64,000 bases of DNA from Aquarana catesbeiana (GCF_042186555.1 NC_133328.1:617906092-617970091), one strand, 5' to 3'; counted from the first letter of the stretch, positions 43,008 to 55,065 are shown. Program-made: numbers and translations. Notes: generated by a model not told the origin, from the letters alone.

Positions 43008-46000
43008 CCACTTACAGACCGGAAGAATGACCAGGCCATTTTTTTCAATATGGCACTGCGACGCTTTAACTGAAAATTGCGCGGTCGTGCGATGTTGTAC
43101 CCAAACAAAATTGACATCTTTTTTTTCCCACAATTAGAGCTTTCTTTTGGTGGTTATTTAACACCTCTGCGGTTTTTATTTTTTGCGCTATGAACAAAAA
43201 AAGAGCGACAATTTTGAAAAAAAAAACAAAATATTTTTTACTTTTTGCTATAATAAATATCCCCTAAAAAAATTCTTCATCAGTTTAGGCCAATATGTAT
43301 TCTTCTACATATTTTTGGTAAAAAAAAAAAAATTGCAATAAGCGTGTAAGTGAGAGATGACATCACTGAGGGGGCTAGGGAGGAGGTGGAATCCTTATGG
43401 GTAGAGCTCCAAAGGGATGAAACTAAGGGGAAAGTAATACTGGAGTATGCTATAGGCCCCCTAACCTGAGGGGAGAGGGGGAGACGGATCTCCTATCACA
43501 ATTTGGATTAGCAGCAAGGATGGGATGTTTTATCATAATGGGGGATTTTAATTATCCAGACATAGACTGGGCGGAGGGAACCGCGCATTCATCTAAGGCT
43601 CGCCAGTTCCTAAATGTCTTGCAGGACAATTTCATGGTTCAGATGATAGACGCACCAACTAGTAATAAAGCGTTACTGGATCTACTGATTACCAACAATA
43701 CAGACCTGATCACGGATGTGGAAATAAGGGGCAATTTAGGAAACAGCGATCACAGGTCAATTGGCTTCAGTATAAATCACACAAATAGGAAACATAAGGG
43801 GAATACAAAGACACTGAATTTCAAAAGAGCCAACTTCCCTAAACTCCGAACCTTGCTAGAAGATATTAATTGGGATAAAATCTTAGGAACAAAGAACATG
43901 GAGGAGAGATGGGTTTACTTTAAGAGCATATTAAATAAGGGCATTAGCCAATGCATCCCATTGGAAAATAAATTTAAAAGAGCAAACAAAAGTCCTGGGT
44001 GGCTTAACTCCAATGTAAAAATGTATATAAAAGTAAAGGAGAAGGCCTTCCAAAAATACAAGACTGAGAGATCATCAGCATTCAAACTTTACAAAGAATG
44101 CAACAAGAAATGTAAGGGTGCAATTAGGGCGGCTTAGATAGAACACGAAAGGCACATAGCGGAGGAGAGCAAAAAAAATCCCAAGAAATTCTTTAGTAAA
44201 AGAGGGAGGACAGACCATATCGGCCCCATAAAGAATGAGGAAGGACATCTGGTTACAAAGGATGGGGAGATGGCAAAGGTATTGAATTTATTCTTCTCCT
44301 CAGTCTTCACGAGGGAATCGGGGGGCTTCAGTAACCAAAACTGCAGTGTTTATCCTCATGACACATCACAGGAAGCACCTCCATGGTTAACAGAGGACAG
44401 AATTAAAATTAGACTTGGGAAACTTAACATTGATAAATCACTGGGACCAGATGGCTTGCACCCGAGGGTACTTGAGGAACTCAGTCAAGTAATTGCCAGA
44501 CCATTGTTCCTAATTTTTACTGATAGTCTACTGACTGGAATGGTACCAGCTGATTGGAGAAAAGCCAATGTAGCACCAATATTTAAAAAGGGCCCAAAAT
44601 ATATCCCTGGGAATTACAGACCATTTAGCCTAACATCAATAGTATGTAAACTCTTGGAGGGGATGATAAGGGACTATATACAAGATTTTAGTAATGAGAA
44701 CGGTATCATTAGCAGTAATCAGCATGGATTCATGAAGAATCGTTCTTGCCAAACCAATCTATTAACCTTCTATGAGGAGGTGAGTTGCCATCTAGATAAA
44801 GGAAGGCCCGTAGACGTGGTGTATCTGGATTTTGCAAAAGCATTTGATACAGTTCCCCATAAATGTTTACTTTACAGTAAATAAGGTGCGTTGGCATGGA
44901 CCATAGGGTGAGTACATGGATAGAAAACTGGCTACAAGGGCGAGTTCAGAGGGTGGTGATAAATGGGGAGTACTCAGAATGGTCAGGGGTGAGTAGTGGG
45001 GTTCCCCAGGGTTCTGTGCTGGGACCAATCCTATTTAATTTGTTCATAAACGACCAGGAGGATGGGATAAACAGTTCAATCTCTGTATTTGAGGACGATA
45101 CTAAGCTAAGCAGAGCAATAACTTCTCCGCAGGATGTGGAAACCTTGCAAGAAGATCTGAGCAAATTAATGGGGTGGGCAACTACATGGCAAATGAGGTT
45201 TAATGTGGAAAAATGTAAAATAATGCATTTGGGTGGCAAAAATATGAATGCAATCTATACACTGGGGGGAGAACCTCTGGGGGAATCTAGGATGGAAAAG
45301 GACCTGGGGGTCCTAGTAGATGATAGGCTCAGCAATGGCATGCAATGCCAAGCTGCTGCTAACAAAGCAAACAGAATATTGGCATTAAAAAGGGGATCAA
45401 CTCCAGAGATAAAACGATAATTCTCCCACTCTACAAGACTCTGGTCCGGCCGCACCTGGAGTATGCTGTCCAGTTCTGGGCACCAGTCCTCAGGAAGGAT
45501 GTACTGGAAATGGAGCGAGTACAAAGAAGGGCAACAAAGCTAATAAAGGGTCTGGAGGATCTTAGTTATGAGGAAAGGTTGTGAGCACTGAACTTATTCT
45601 CTCTGGAGAAGAGACGCTTGAGAGGGGATATGATTTCAATTTATAAATACCGTACTGGTGACCCCACAATAGGGAGAAAACTTTTTCGCAGAAGAGAGTT
45701 TAATAAGACATGTGGCCACTCATTATAATTAGAAGAAAAGAGGTTTAACCTTAAACTACGTAGAGGGTTCTTTACTGTAAGAGAGGATGGATGTGGAATT
45801 CCATTCCACAGTTGGTGGTTTCAGTGGGGGGGCGTAATGGCGGCGATCTGCGATTGTTAGCGGGATTGTGGCGGACAGATCGGACACTTTTGACACTTTT
45901 TTGAGACCATTGACATTTATACAGCGATCAGTGCTAAAAAAAAAATGCACTAATTACTGTGTAAATGTCACTGGCAGAGAAGGGGTTAACAGTAGGGGGC

Positions 46001-46265
46001 GATCAAGGAGTTAAATGTGTTCCCTAGGGAGGTGTTTCTAACTGTGGGAGATGGGACTGACCGGAGGAGGAGAGAGATCGCTGTTCCTAATCACTAGGAA
46101 CAGACAATCACTCTCTCCTCCTCTGTCAGAATGGGAATCTGTCTGTTTACATTGACAGATCCCCATTCTGGCTTTCTGGCCACGCGTATTAGGTCCCCAG
46201 CGGGCAATGGCTCTTAAAGGAGCCGGCGTACACCTACAGTGATTTGCGGGAACGAGCTGACCTGT
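43008..46265 (+). mobile_element. TTAACCACTT-family element split by CR1
   Basis: The left part (43008-43345) runs from CCACTTACAGACCGG to GCAATAAGCGT. The right part resumes at about 45833 with TAATGGCGGCGATCTGCGAT and follows the family body to about 46265. Compared with 34571-35541, roughly 100 bp around the insertion point are missing. The terminal AAGTGG-TTAA is not found. Confidence 0.7.
43346..45832 (+). mobile_element. CR1-like LINE, internal copy with endonuclease and reverse transcriptase
   Basis: From the 5' side it holds the second half of an APE endonuclease (IIMGDFNYPDIDWAEG at about 43535 with the GDFN motif, and LGNSDHRSIGF near 43740 with the SDH motif). A linker and a reverse transcriptase follow: LGPDGLHPRVLEEL, NYRPFSLTSI, YLDFAKAFDTVPH, SGVPQGSVLGP and FEDDTKLSR. 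The last is the catalytic F-x-D-D box with E in place of the usual A. Stops at 44135 and 44882, a frameshift near 45390 and loss of the 3' end make it non-functional. It is a close relative of the copy at 1-1960 and marks intron 1 of TG as a recipient of recent CR1 insertions. Confidence 0.92.
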
Positions 46266-47184
46266 TGCAGTATAATGAAGGCGGCTGGTCGGCTGGGCGT
46301 CTTCAGTATTACAGAACAAGTCCAGCTGAATGTCACTAATAACTACTACTAGATATGCCATGACCTGGATAAATGAGAATCTTCACAGACATACAGAATA
46401 GCCTGTGCTGGAGATTTCTGAGCAGTTCCCAGCCGCTGAGGGGTAGATCTCTAAGTGTTTATGTAGAAGGGGTGCATTACTTTGCATTACTTTGCACCCA
46501 AGAGATAGCCTGCACCCATCACAAAAAAAAGGAGCAGCTAATTGTGGACGGGCTTCAAAGTTAAACATTTAACTAAGAAAATAAATACAAATAAATCATA
46601 TTTAGACTTTGGCAACTCCAGCAGTTTTGGTCCATGAAAAAGTAAAAGACTTCTCTAGAGGCCAACATTGTCCTAAGGGTTAAAAAGAATTCTTTCCCCA
46701 CAAAAGTGCAGTTAGATCAATTCTCTGTATCAATTTTCCGTTCAATAAGAATACCTGTAACTTGTAAGAAAATAATCTGTTCTTTTTTTTTTTTTTAATT
46801 CCATTATGGATTTGGCTCTCACGACCTCACATGGGTAGGCATTCCATGGCTAACCCGCACTTACTGCAAAGAACCCCTTCCTAGAATAATTGTAAAACCT
46901 TCCTTTCATATTCAGCAGCTGATGTCCCTTTATCCATTGTACAGCTGTTGGAATAAAACGCTACAAAGTATCTAAACACAAGAACAATATTGTAATATAT
47001 TGCATCTTCTCAGTTTTTAGGTATGGTGGCTGCATTCGTTTTCTTTATTCAAGATTTTTTTCCCCCATTATTTTGCTTTGATTACCTTTGATGATCTTGC
47101 TATATTCTGCTCTTGATGATCCTGGGATGACGATGTTTAATCACTGTACTGTATCTATGGAAGTGCAGCATTGTCATCCTAGGC
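46266..47184. other. Intron sequence, no supported gene
   Basis: Unique-looking intronic DNA with a T-run at about 46784-46796. No exon-like block with splice sites was recognised. Confidence 0.45.
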
Positions 47185-48350
47185 CAGGGGTCTCCAGACT
47201 TTCTAAACAAAGGGCCAATTTACTGTCCTTCAGGCACTGGGGCAGACTGTGGCCATTGGGCATAAACAATTCCACATCTTTGGTTTTAATAGGCGGAATA
47301 GTGCCCCATTGTTGGTATTAATGGGAGGAATAGTGCCCCTTTGTTGGTGTCAGTGGGAGGAATAGTGCCCCATCGTTAGTTTCAGTGGGAGGAATAGTGC
47401 CCCATCATTGGTGTCAGTGAGAGGAATAGTGCCCCATCATTGGTGTCAGTGGGAGGAATAGTGCCCCATCATTGGTGTCAGTGGGAGGAATAGTGCCCCA
47501 TCATTGGTGTCAGTGGGAGGAATAGTGCCCCATCATTGGTATCAGTGGAAGGAATAGTGCCCCATCATTGGTATCAGTGGAAGGAATAGTGCCCCATCAT
47601 TGGTGTCAGTGGGAGGAATAGTGCCCCATCATTGGTATTAGTGGGAGGAATAGTGCCCCATCATTGGTATTAGTGGGAGGAATAGTGCCCCATCATTGGT
47701 ATCAGTGGAAGGAATAGTGCCCCATTATTGGTATCAGCGGAAGGAATAGTGCCCCATCATTGGTATTAGTGGGAGGAATAGTGCCCCATCATTGGTATCA
47801 GTGGAAGGAATAGTGCCCCATTATTGGTATCAGCGGAAGGAATAGTGCCCCATCGTTAGTCTCAGTGGGAGGAAGAGTGCCCCATCATTGATATTAGTGG
47901 GAGGAATAGTGCCCCATCGTTTGTGTCAGTGGGAGGAATAGTGCCCCATAATTGGTGTCAGTGGGAGGAATAGTGCCCCATCGTTGGTAACAGTTGGGGA
48001 AATAGTGCCCCATCATTGGTATCAGTGGGAGAAATGGTGCCCCATCATTGGTGTCAGTGGAAGGAATAATGCCCCATCGTTAGTCTCAGTGGGAGGAATA
48101 GTGCCCCATAATTGCTATCAGTAGGAGGAATAGTGCCCCATAATTGGTATCAGTAGGAGGAATAGTGCCCCATAATTGGTATCAGTGGGAGGAATAGTGC
48201 CCCATCATTGGTATCAGTGGGAGGAATAGTGCCCCATCATTGGTATCAGTGGTGGGAATAGTGCCCATTGGTGATGTCAGTTGGTAGAATAGTACTCAGA
48301 GGGACAAAGAAAGGTAAGCAAAGGGCCACATCTGGCCCCCCGGCTGCAGG
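47185..48350 (+). mobile_element. hAT-like element expanded by a 32-bp minisatellite
   Basis: It starts CAGGGGTCTCCAGACTTTCT with AGGGCCAATTTACTGTCC, and ends with AAAGGGCCACATCTGGCCCC, the paired ends of a common vertebrate hAT-type non-autonomous element. The final CCCCTG is missing at the right. Most of the length is the tandem repeat described next. Confidence 0.72.
47285..48290 (+). repeat. 32-bp minisatellite, about 31 units
   Basis: The unit is AGTGGGAGGAATAGTGCCCC followed by ATCATTGGTGTC, with variants GTATCA, GTATTA, GTTAGTCTCA and GGAAGG. Local doubling is visible: the order GTATCAGCGGAAGG after TTATTG occurs near 47723 and again near 47820. There are no unique spacers, so it is not a CRISPR array. 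Confidence 0.96.
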
Positions 48351-48988
48351 GTGTTCTGTAGTTCTCAAAAATAGCTGGGAACAATGTTGAGTGACAACAG
48401 TAAGTCAGAAAGAACAGGAAGTTATCAGCTCACTGGATTTATGGCAGGATCAACAGACTTTTTTTTTTCGCATTTGACAAACAGATATAACAGAACATGT
48501 TCGGTGGGATATTCAGCAGACCAAAAGTGGAGCAAATAAGAGAAGTTTATTGTTGGGGATTATACACGAGCAGAGCCCTCCGATCCCTATTGAATTGTAT
48601 TGTCTCCCTGTAGTTTGGAAAGTCCAGCCCATCAATCCTGTATTATAATAATAACACCAGTCCAGCCTCTTGTTTCTTATGTTTAGGTCATATTTCTTTT
48701 CTGCCACTAGATGTCACTAGAAGGACTGTATTCACTTTCATGGGATAATAACCAATATAGAAACAGAACTAAACCCTAAAAAGAATTTCTTATTCTAGGA
48801 ATGTAAGTTAAAAGGAAGATTATATACTGTCAGAGATACAATACAAACCTCCTGCTGAAAATGCCAACTGCCTGGCTATCTCTGCCTTCCATACTTTCCT
48901 GAGCTGGTGATCCAGAAGAAGCATGTAGCAAGGGAAGCCACAGGAAAGACCGTATTAAACCCTCAGCGTTTTTTTTTTTAAACACATT
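48351..48988. other. Intron sequence, no supported gene
   Basis: Nothing recognised beyond T-runs at about 48461-48468 and 48970-48979. Confidence 0.45.
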
Positions 48989-49167
48989 CGGGGGAATTCT
49001 CAAAACTGGAGCAGGCAGAATCTGGGGCAGCTATGCCTGGCAACCAATCAGATTCTATCTTCAGCTTGTTCAGTTCAGGTTTTGAAAATGAAGGATAGAA
49101 GCTGATTGGATGCCATGTACTGCTCCAGATTCTGGCCGCTTCCAGTTTTGATGAATTCCCCTCATTG
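48989..49167. mobile_element. Palindromic MITE, uninterrupted relative of 14902-15543
   Basis: GGGGGAATTCTCAAAACTGG and CCAGTTTTGATGAATTCCCC are inverted termini, with inner pairing of CAATCAGATTCTATCTTCAG and TAGAAGCTGATTGG. It shares the subterminal design of the split element at 14.9 kb. Confidence 0.8.
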
Positions 49168-49393
49168 AGCAAAAAAAAATAAACATTCTTCGGTAAACAA
49201 TTTGGTAAAATTCTTACCCCAGGACTTGCGGTTTACAACTTCTGATGCTGCCGGCTCCCGCTCCTTTAGTGCTGCTTCTCTGAACTTCCGGGCGTCGCGG
49301 GAAAGAATGAAAGAACTGTGGGCAGTGCTGTGTGGAGTCTGTTGGCTTGAAGAAGGGAGAGGAGGAAGGACCGGGGGAGCGCCTTCCCATCCT

Positions 49394-49802
49394 CATACCT
49401 CCCAACTTTTTTTTAAAGGTAAATTTTTACCTCCCAACTTTTTGAGATGGGAATGAGGAACACCTATCAGAAAAAAGTATGCAGCCATAGGACACACCCC
49501 TTGTCACGCCCCCTTAAAGGAGAATTGTACAAAAAAACAAGATTGGTTAAACTCACAAGTGCTTTTTTTTACCACTACTATTCCTTTATATTGAGTTTTG
49601 AAATGTACAAATGCAGCAATTTAGAAATTAGATGAAAGGTTTAGCACTGGGAAACACTTTTCGATAGATAAAAAGTGCATTTTATATACAATTATATAGA
49701 TCAGAACCAAATGAGGGACAAATGAGGAGGAATGAGGGACAAGAGGGACTTTGTTCCAAGTGAGGGACAGTCCCTCAAAATCAGGGACAGTTGGGAACTA
49801 TG
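49394..49802. mobile_element. Short DNA element with CATACCTCCCAAC ends
   Basis: The left end CATACCTCCCAACTTTT and right end CAGTTGGGAACTATG are inverted. It contains GAGGGACAGTCCCTCAAAAT near the right end. A second copy at 58446-59580 is interrupted by another element. No clear target duplication is visible. Confidence 0.68.
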
Positions 49803-50274
49803 CGATCCTAGCCTTTTGGGGCTGTGTGTTTCTATTGATGCACACAGTGTAGGGAGACACAACTCTATTCCCTACATGCAAGAGTGACTCCAAAAGACGC
49901 TGAAAGAGAAAGGAGCCACCCTGAAACAGTAAACCTGGGGAAGCTGTCATGGCACCAGCCTAGCCGACCGTATACTGTACATATACAACGGGAAAGCGGC
50001 TCCCTTGTGCAGAATCATGTACCTGTTCGTGATTCTGCATTTCCGGGTCTGGAGCGCGCACGTGTGCCGCCGGCGACCCGCTTCTGCTGTGATTTGACAC
50101 AGCGGGAGCCAATCGGCAGGTCTGGACGACACTGATCGTTTGGGGAGACCGGCAGAACAGCGATCTGTGAGAAGGGAAGGGAGTGATCCTGTGTTTCTGC
50201 TAAGTAGGAACACAGATTTTTGCCTTCCCTTAGTAAAAGCTCCTCCCCCCACAGTTATAAAGCACTCCCTAGGT

Positions 50275-50410
50275 CAGTGATGGTGAACCTTGGCACCCCA
50301 GATGTTTTGGAACTACATTTCCCATAATGCTCATGCACTCTGCAGTGTAGTTGAGCATCATGGGAAATGTAGTTCCAAAACATCTGGGGTGCCAAGGTTC
50401 GCCATCACTG
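50275..50410. mobile_element. Palindromic hAT MITE, CAGTGATGG ends
   Basis: 136 bp forming an almost perfect hairpin: CAGTGATGGTGAACCTTGGC pairs with GCCAAGGTTCGCCATCACTG. The flanks CCCTAGGT and CCCTGGGC are an imperfect 8-bp duplication. I recognise the end sequence as a common vertebrate hAT-type MITE. Confidence 0.88.
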
Positions 50411-50517
50411 CCCTGGGCACACAGTTAACTCTTTGATGGCCCCTGATGTTAACTCCTTCCCTGCTAGTGTCATTAGTACAGTGACAGTGTGTATTTTTAG
50501 CACTGATCACTGTATTA

Positions 50518-50796
50518 GCCCAGGTTCACACTGACTGCGGGTTAGAAATTGTGTGGGTTCAGCTGAACTCGCACGATTTCAAACGGGCAATGCAGTTCGA
50601 CATTGGGGGGGGGGGGCAATTTGACAGACATCTGTGCGGGTTCTAATCGCCCCTGAAGTCGCCAAAAGTAGTGGAGGAGCTACTTTTGGGAATCGATGCG
50701 GCACCGCAAAGTCGGGGTCGCACCAATTCAGGCGGTGCTATTGCCGGCAATAGCCACCAATTTGGCTTGTCAAATCGGCCTGATGTGAACGTGGGC
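50518..50796. mobile_element. Harbinger-type MITE with TTA target duplication
   Basis: The ends GCCCAGGTTCACA and TGTGAACGTGGGC are inverted with one change. TTA at 50515-50517 and 50797-50799 duplicates the target, and removal restores the host sequence GTATTAGTGTCACT. The 3-bp TTA site and GTTCACA-type ends fit PIF/Harbinger elements. Confidence 0.85.
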
Positions 50797-51358
50797 TTAG
50801 TGTCACTTGTCCCCAAAAAGTGTCAGTCAGTGTGCGATTTGTCCTCCGCAATATCGCAGTCCTGCTATAAGTCGCTGATCGCCACCATTACTAGTAAAAA
50901 AAAAAAATACATAAATCCCCTATTTTGTAGACGCTGTAACTTTTGCACAAACGAAATCAATATACGATTATTATTGGGATTTTTTTTTTACCAAAAATAT
51001 GTAGCAGAATACAAATTGGCCTAAATTGATGAAGACATTTGATATTTTTACATTTTTATATGGGATGTGTTTTATAGCAGAAAGTAAATAATATTGTTTT
51101 TTTTTTTTTTTTTTTTCCAAAATTGACGCTTTTTTTTTTTTTGTTTATAGCGCAAAAAATAAAAACAAACAGAGGTGATCAAATACCACCAAAAGAAAGC
51201 TCTAATTGTGGGAAAAAAAGGACATCAATTTTATTTGGGTACAACGTCGCACAACCGCGCAATTGTCAGTTAAAATAACACAGAGCTGTATCGAAAAAAA
51301 TGGCCTGGTCAGGAGGGGAGGGGGGGGGGGTTAAACCTTCCGGAGGGCAAGTGGTTAA

Positions 51359-51778
51359 ACCAGAACATAGGCAAGGATTAAAGATAAAGAAGATGCATAT
51401 TCAGGAGATTTGGAAATTTCAAAAGAAGAGCTCAGCCTTGGTATTTTCTCAGTACAGATTTCCTAGGTAAAGGTTTTGAAAAACAGGTCACATGTCCTTT
51501 GTCACATGACCCAACTCTGGAGGGAGCCCAGATGAAAGCAGAACTATAGGTTAAAAAAATCGTCACTTTAGAGTAAGGAAGGGTTATTATCCCCTGTCAG
51601 TTTATTTTTGACATTAGTGTCCCATTGGGGAGATTTCCCTTCACTTCCTGTCCCATAGTCAAAACAGGAAGTGAGAGGAAATCTCTGCAAATTAAGGGAA
51701 TCCCTTGGGGGTCACCAGAACTAGTGTCCCCATTGGAAGATTTCCCCTCTATTACTTTTCTGTGGACAATTTTTTTTT
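51359..51778. other. Intron sequence, no supported gene
   Basis: Contains two AGGAAGTGAGAGGAAATCT-like blocks in direct and inverse arrangement (about 51620-51690), suggesting a degraded repeat. There is no exon. Confidence 0.4.
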
Positions 51779-51793
51779 TTTACTTTCACTTTT

Positions 51794-52832
51794 TTTTTTT
51801 TCCTTGTCAAAAGAAGTTTATTGAGTATACAATGTTATAAAGATACATAAAGTAAGTTTACAAGGATCTATAAAGTAAGCTCATTGTTTTACAGTAGGGT
51901 TTATATAGGTAAATATCATGAAATTTCAAATATTAAACATTGGGTTCACGTAAACCTAAATTAAAGATATATATCATTTCCTTAGTTACTTTTGTAGGTA
52001 TTTAAATGATTTATACCTACTATACATATTGTTTACAAGTAGAGTGTATATAGGTCAAATAAATTCTGATAATGAGCTTTAATCGTAAGGTGGAGAAAAG
52101 GAAAGAGAAAGAAGAAAAAGGGTTGAAAGGTAGAGGTATGGTCCACAAGGTTGTCCCGCTCGTCAGTTTATTATTCTTTTTAGTTCTCTTTGAAGCCTTA
52201 GAATGGGTGTCTCTGTAAGTCATTTAATCTGTTACCATGACCGTCTCCATGGTGGAAAACAGGTAACAATGCTAGACACTCATATTTATTTTCCTATACC
52301 CTTGGGGGGGGGGGGGGGGGGGGACGGAAGGGGGAGAAAGGGGGGGGGAAACAAGGAGCGAGGGGGCACCAGGGGGGGGGGACGGAGACCAGGAAAGGAC
52401 TTATCCAAAGTGGGATCTTCCCGCTTCAATAGCCTGTATCCATCTTATTGGCGGGACCAAGCTCCCCAGATTTTGGAGAACTTTTTTGGGCATTTGCGAT
52501 TGATATAGGTAAGTTTATATAATGGCAGTGTGGAGTTGACTAAGGCTTTCCACTGGGCAACCGTGGGGGGGTCAGGTTGCTTCCATTTAATCAGTATAGT
52601 TTTCCTAGCATAGAACGAGGCATAAAACACAAACAGTCTTTTATGAGTGTTGGGTATAAGGTTATCACATACTCCCAAGAGAAAGACAATCGGGTTTAGT
52701 TGTAGATGTAAGTCACCCACCAAATTGATCAGGTTTACCACCTCCAGCCAAAACTGTTGTATAAGAAGACAAGACCAGACTACATGCATAAAGGTACCTA
52801 GTTCTCCTCCACACTTTGGGCATCTATCTGAC
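51794..52832 (-). mobile_element. L1/Tx1-like LINE, 5'-truncated insertion on the - strand
   Basis: A 15-bp target duplication, TTTACTTTCACTTTT, flanks the insertion (51779-51793 and 52833-52847). On the - strand the element starts within the ORF2 C-terminal region, continues into a 3' UTR and ends with an AATAAA signal (near 51818) and a poly(A) tail (T-run at 51794-51801). All hallmarks of target-primed reverse transcription are visible. The UTR holds long C-runs on the - strand (G-runs at about 52304-52381 on +). Confidence 0.92.
52445..52832 (-). pseudogene. ORF2 C-terminal fragment of the L1/Tx1-like LINE
   Basis: About 129 codons before the stop at 52445 include CPKCGGELGTFMHVVWSC, the cysteine/histidine motif (C-x2-C ... 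H ... C) typical of L1-clade ORF2 C-termini, followed by FWLEVVNLINLVG and a lysine/tryptophan-rich tail. In intact elements the large ORF2 protein supplies endonuclease and reverse transcriptase. Only the tail was copied here, so no enzyme is encoded. The fragment itself has no internal stop. Confidence 0.88.
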
Positions 52833-53210
52833 TTTACTTTCACTTTTAACGATAATGGTAAACAGGACAAATAGAGAGGATAAATCTCCCCGGTATTGTT
52901 TTTTTTTTTTTTTTCAGCCGGCGATCCTCTTCCAGGTAAAAGTGGCCCAAGTGAAGATGAATAAAAGATTCACCGATCGGTGAACATCGGGACCCATCCA
53001 GGGGGTGCCGGTGGCTTACAATAGAGATGAGTGAAGGCAGGATGGCCCCCTACTCATCTCTATGGCCTTGGAGGACCTGACCGAGCGCCACTTACGGTTT
53101 CTCCGGGATGTAAACAAGGTTTTTTTTTTTGTTTTTTTTTTAAAGCAAAAGATCAAAACATTTTTTGGGATCTTTTGCTTTTAAAGGTAGAGGAGAGATT
53201 TGGGGTCTTA

Positions 53211-53427
53211 CCCTGTTTCCCCGAAAATAAGACCTAGCGTGATTGTCTGTGATGGCTGCAATATAAGCCCTACCCCCCAAATAAGCCCTATCCTGTTTCC
53301 CCGAAAATAAGCCCTATCCTGAAAATAAGACCTACAAGGACTTTAACTAGGGCTTATTTGGGGGGTAGGGCTTATATTGCAGCCATCACCGACAATCACG
53401 CTAGGTCTTATTTTCGGGGAAACAGGG
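53211..53427. mobile_element. Palindromic MITE with CCCTGTTTCCCCG ends and TA target
   Basis: CCCTGTTTCCCCGAAAATAA and TTATTTTCGGGGAAACAGGG are inverted termini, flanked by TA (53209-53210 and 53428-53429). The 217-bp body pairs over most of its length. TA duplication suggests a Tc1/mariner-type MITE. Confidence 0.85.
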
Positions 53428-54118
53428 TATAGACCCCAGATCACTTCATAAAGAGGACCTGTCATGCTGTATTACTATCGCAAGGAATGTTTACATTTCT
53501 AATAAAAGTGATTACATTTTTTTTTTTTTTAAGGGACAGGTTAAAAATAAAAAAAATGGAATAAAAAAATTAAACATTTAAAAATTATAAAATGTAAAAA
53601 AAAATGCTCGTAATTTTTTTTTAAAGAGACAGGGTAAAAATGTAAAAATATGGAATACAAAAAAAAAAAAAAAGTAAAAAGTAAAAAAAAATACTCGTGC
53701 ACAATGGTGAATGCATACATAGATCACGCCTACATATGTAAACGGCGTTCAAACCACACATGTGAGGTTAAACGAGAACCTCAGAGCGAGAGCAATAATT
53801 CTAGCGCTAGACCTCCTCTGTAATTCTAAACTGGTAACTTGTAGAAGCGTCGCCTATGGAGATTTTTAAGTACCGTCGTTTGGTGCCATTCCACGAGCGT
53901 GTGCTATTTTAAAGCGTGACATGTTGGGTATCTATTTACTCGACGTAACGTCATCTTTAACATTTTATGAAAATATTGGGTTATATATAATGTTTTGTTT
54001 TTCCTAACTCATTAAAAAGGTGTATTTTTTCCAAAAACAATTGCGTTTGGAAAATCACTGAAAAACCGTGTGTCTTAAAAAATTGCAAAACTGACATTTT
54101 ATTCTCTAAGGCCTCTGC

Positions 54119-54161
<43 letters not shown>

Positions 54162-54189
54162 TGTTTGGTGGTTCTAATTTTTTAGCAAA

Positions 54190-54500
54190 AAATACCGCTC
54201 CAGATAGTGACCTCCCCTGGATAAAGAAAGGGTGCTGGCTCCGCATGTAATGGTCATGTAGTAAAGAAAATCCAGATAGCCGCACTCCAATACAATCACC
54301 TTTTATTGGTATGAAAGACAGTCCAAGAAGTGCAGGAACAGTTGTAGCTAACGCGTTTCACATCCCTCACTGGTGCTTAGTCACAGCTAAAGTGACATGT
54401 TGACACACACGGCTATATATAGGATAAATAACTGAAGTTGTCAACCTAAACCTAGCCGTGTGTAACTAATAAAACACACATGGAAGTCATTATGGCAATT
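54190..54500 (-). mobile_element. Repeat with AACGCGTTTCAC end, related to the hammerhead-like family
   Basis: It includes CACCTTTTATTGGTATGAAA, then AACGCGTTTCACATCCCTCA and CTGGTGCTTAGTCACAGC (about 54351-54393). On the - strand this gives a degraded CTGANGA-like box, a CACC/GTG stem and GAAACGCGTT. The limits are approximate. It is the same signature as at 4.6, 8.1, 12.9 and 39.3 kb. Confidence 0.55.
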
Positions 54501-55065
54501 GTAATGGCTACAGTGAAAAAAGTTAACCCATATAATGCCAAAAAACTCGAAGATGCCTTATAACTAGAACATGTTTAAATAAATGAAAAAGTAAAGAATG
54601 AAAACATGTAAAGCATATATAAATGAATGAATGAAGTAATATTAATAATAATGGTGAACCAAAATAAAGAAGCTTATAAAACTAAAACAATTTCATTTGT
54701 AGACTAAAAAAAAATATATGATGACAATATCACTTTTCATTATCCATAGATGTGGAAAGTAATCGTATTGTTGCAAAATTCTTAAAATTTATTATTCACG
54801 AATCAATGTATGAATCAATACAATTCAATAAGAACCAGATGGATAAGCCCTTTCAAATTGTGTGCACATGTATGTACCTGAATATCAAAAGATTTGACAA
54901 ACATATAAAAATGTATGATGGCATCTGATTTTTACATTTACTGTATGAGAGAAGTGTCAAAATCGGCCCGGTAGGCAAGTGGTTAAAGCTTCTGTTTTGC
55001 CTTCCCCCCTGCCTTTTTCTTTTTTTTTTCATCTGTGTCCCATTTGGGAGATTTTCCCTCACTAG

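Larger units (their letters stand above)
49945..51354 (-). mobile_element. TTAACCACTT-family element with two nested MITEs
   Basis: The right end GAGGGCAAGTGG precedes TTAA 51355-51358. The body matches 31127-32093 in the same orientation (GTGATCAAATACCACCAAAA, ACCAAAAATATGTAGCAG). Insertions lie at 50275-50410 and 50518-50796. The left terminus (about 49945) is approximate. Confidence 0.7.
52905..54982 (+). mobile_element. TTAACCACTT-type element of the divergent subfamily, with nested insertions
   Basis: It shares AAGAGGACCTGTCATGC (about 53451) and GCGAGAGCAATAATTCTAGC (about 53787) with the copy at 41219. It ends GTAGGCAAGTGG before TTAA 54983-54986. Insertions lie at 53211-53427 and about 54190-54950. 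The left border is uncertain. Confidence 0.55.

Noticed and set aside
47285..48290. Regular 32-bp repeats resembling a CRISPR array
   Set aside because: The units are contiguous variants without unique spacers, within a eukaryotic transposon.
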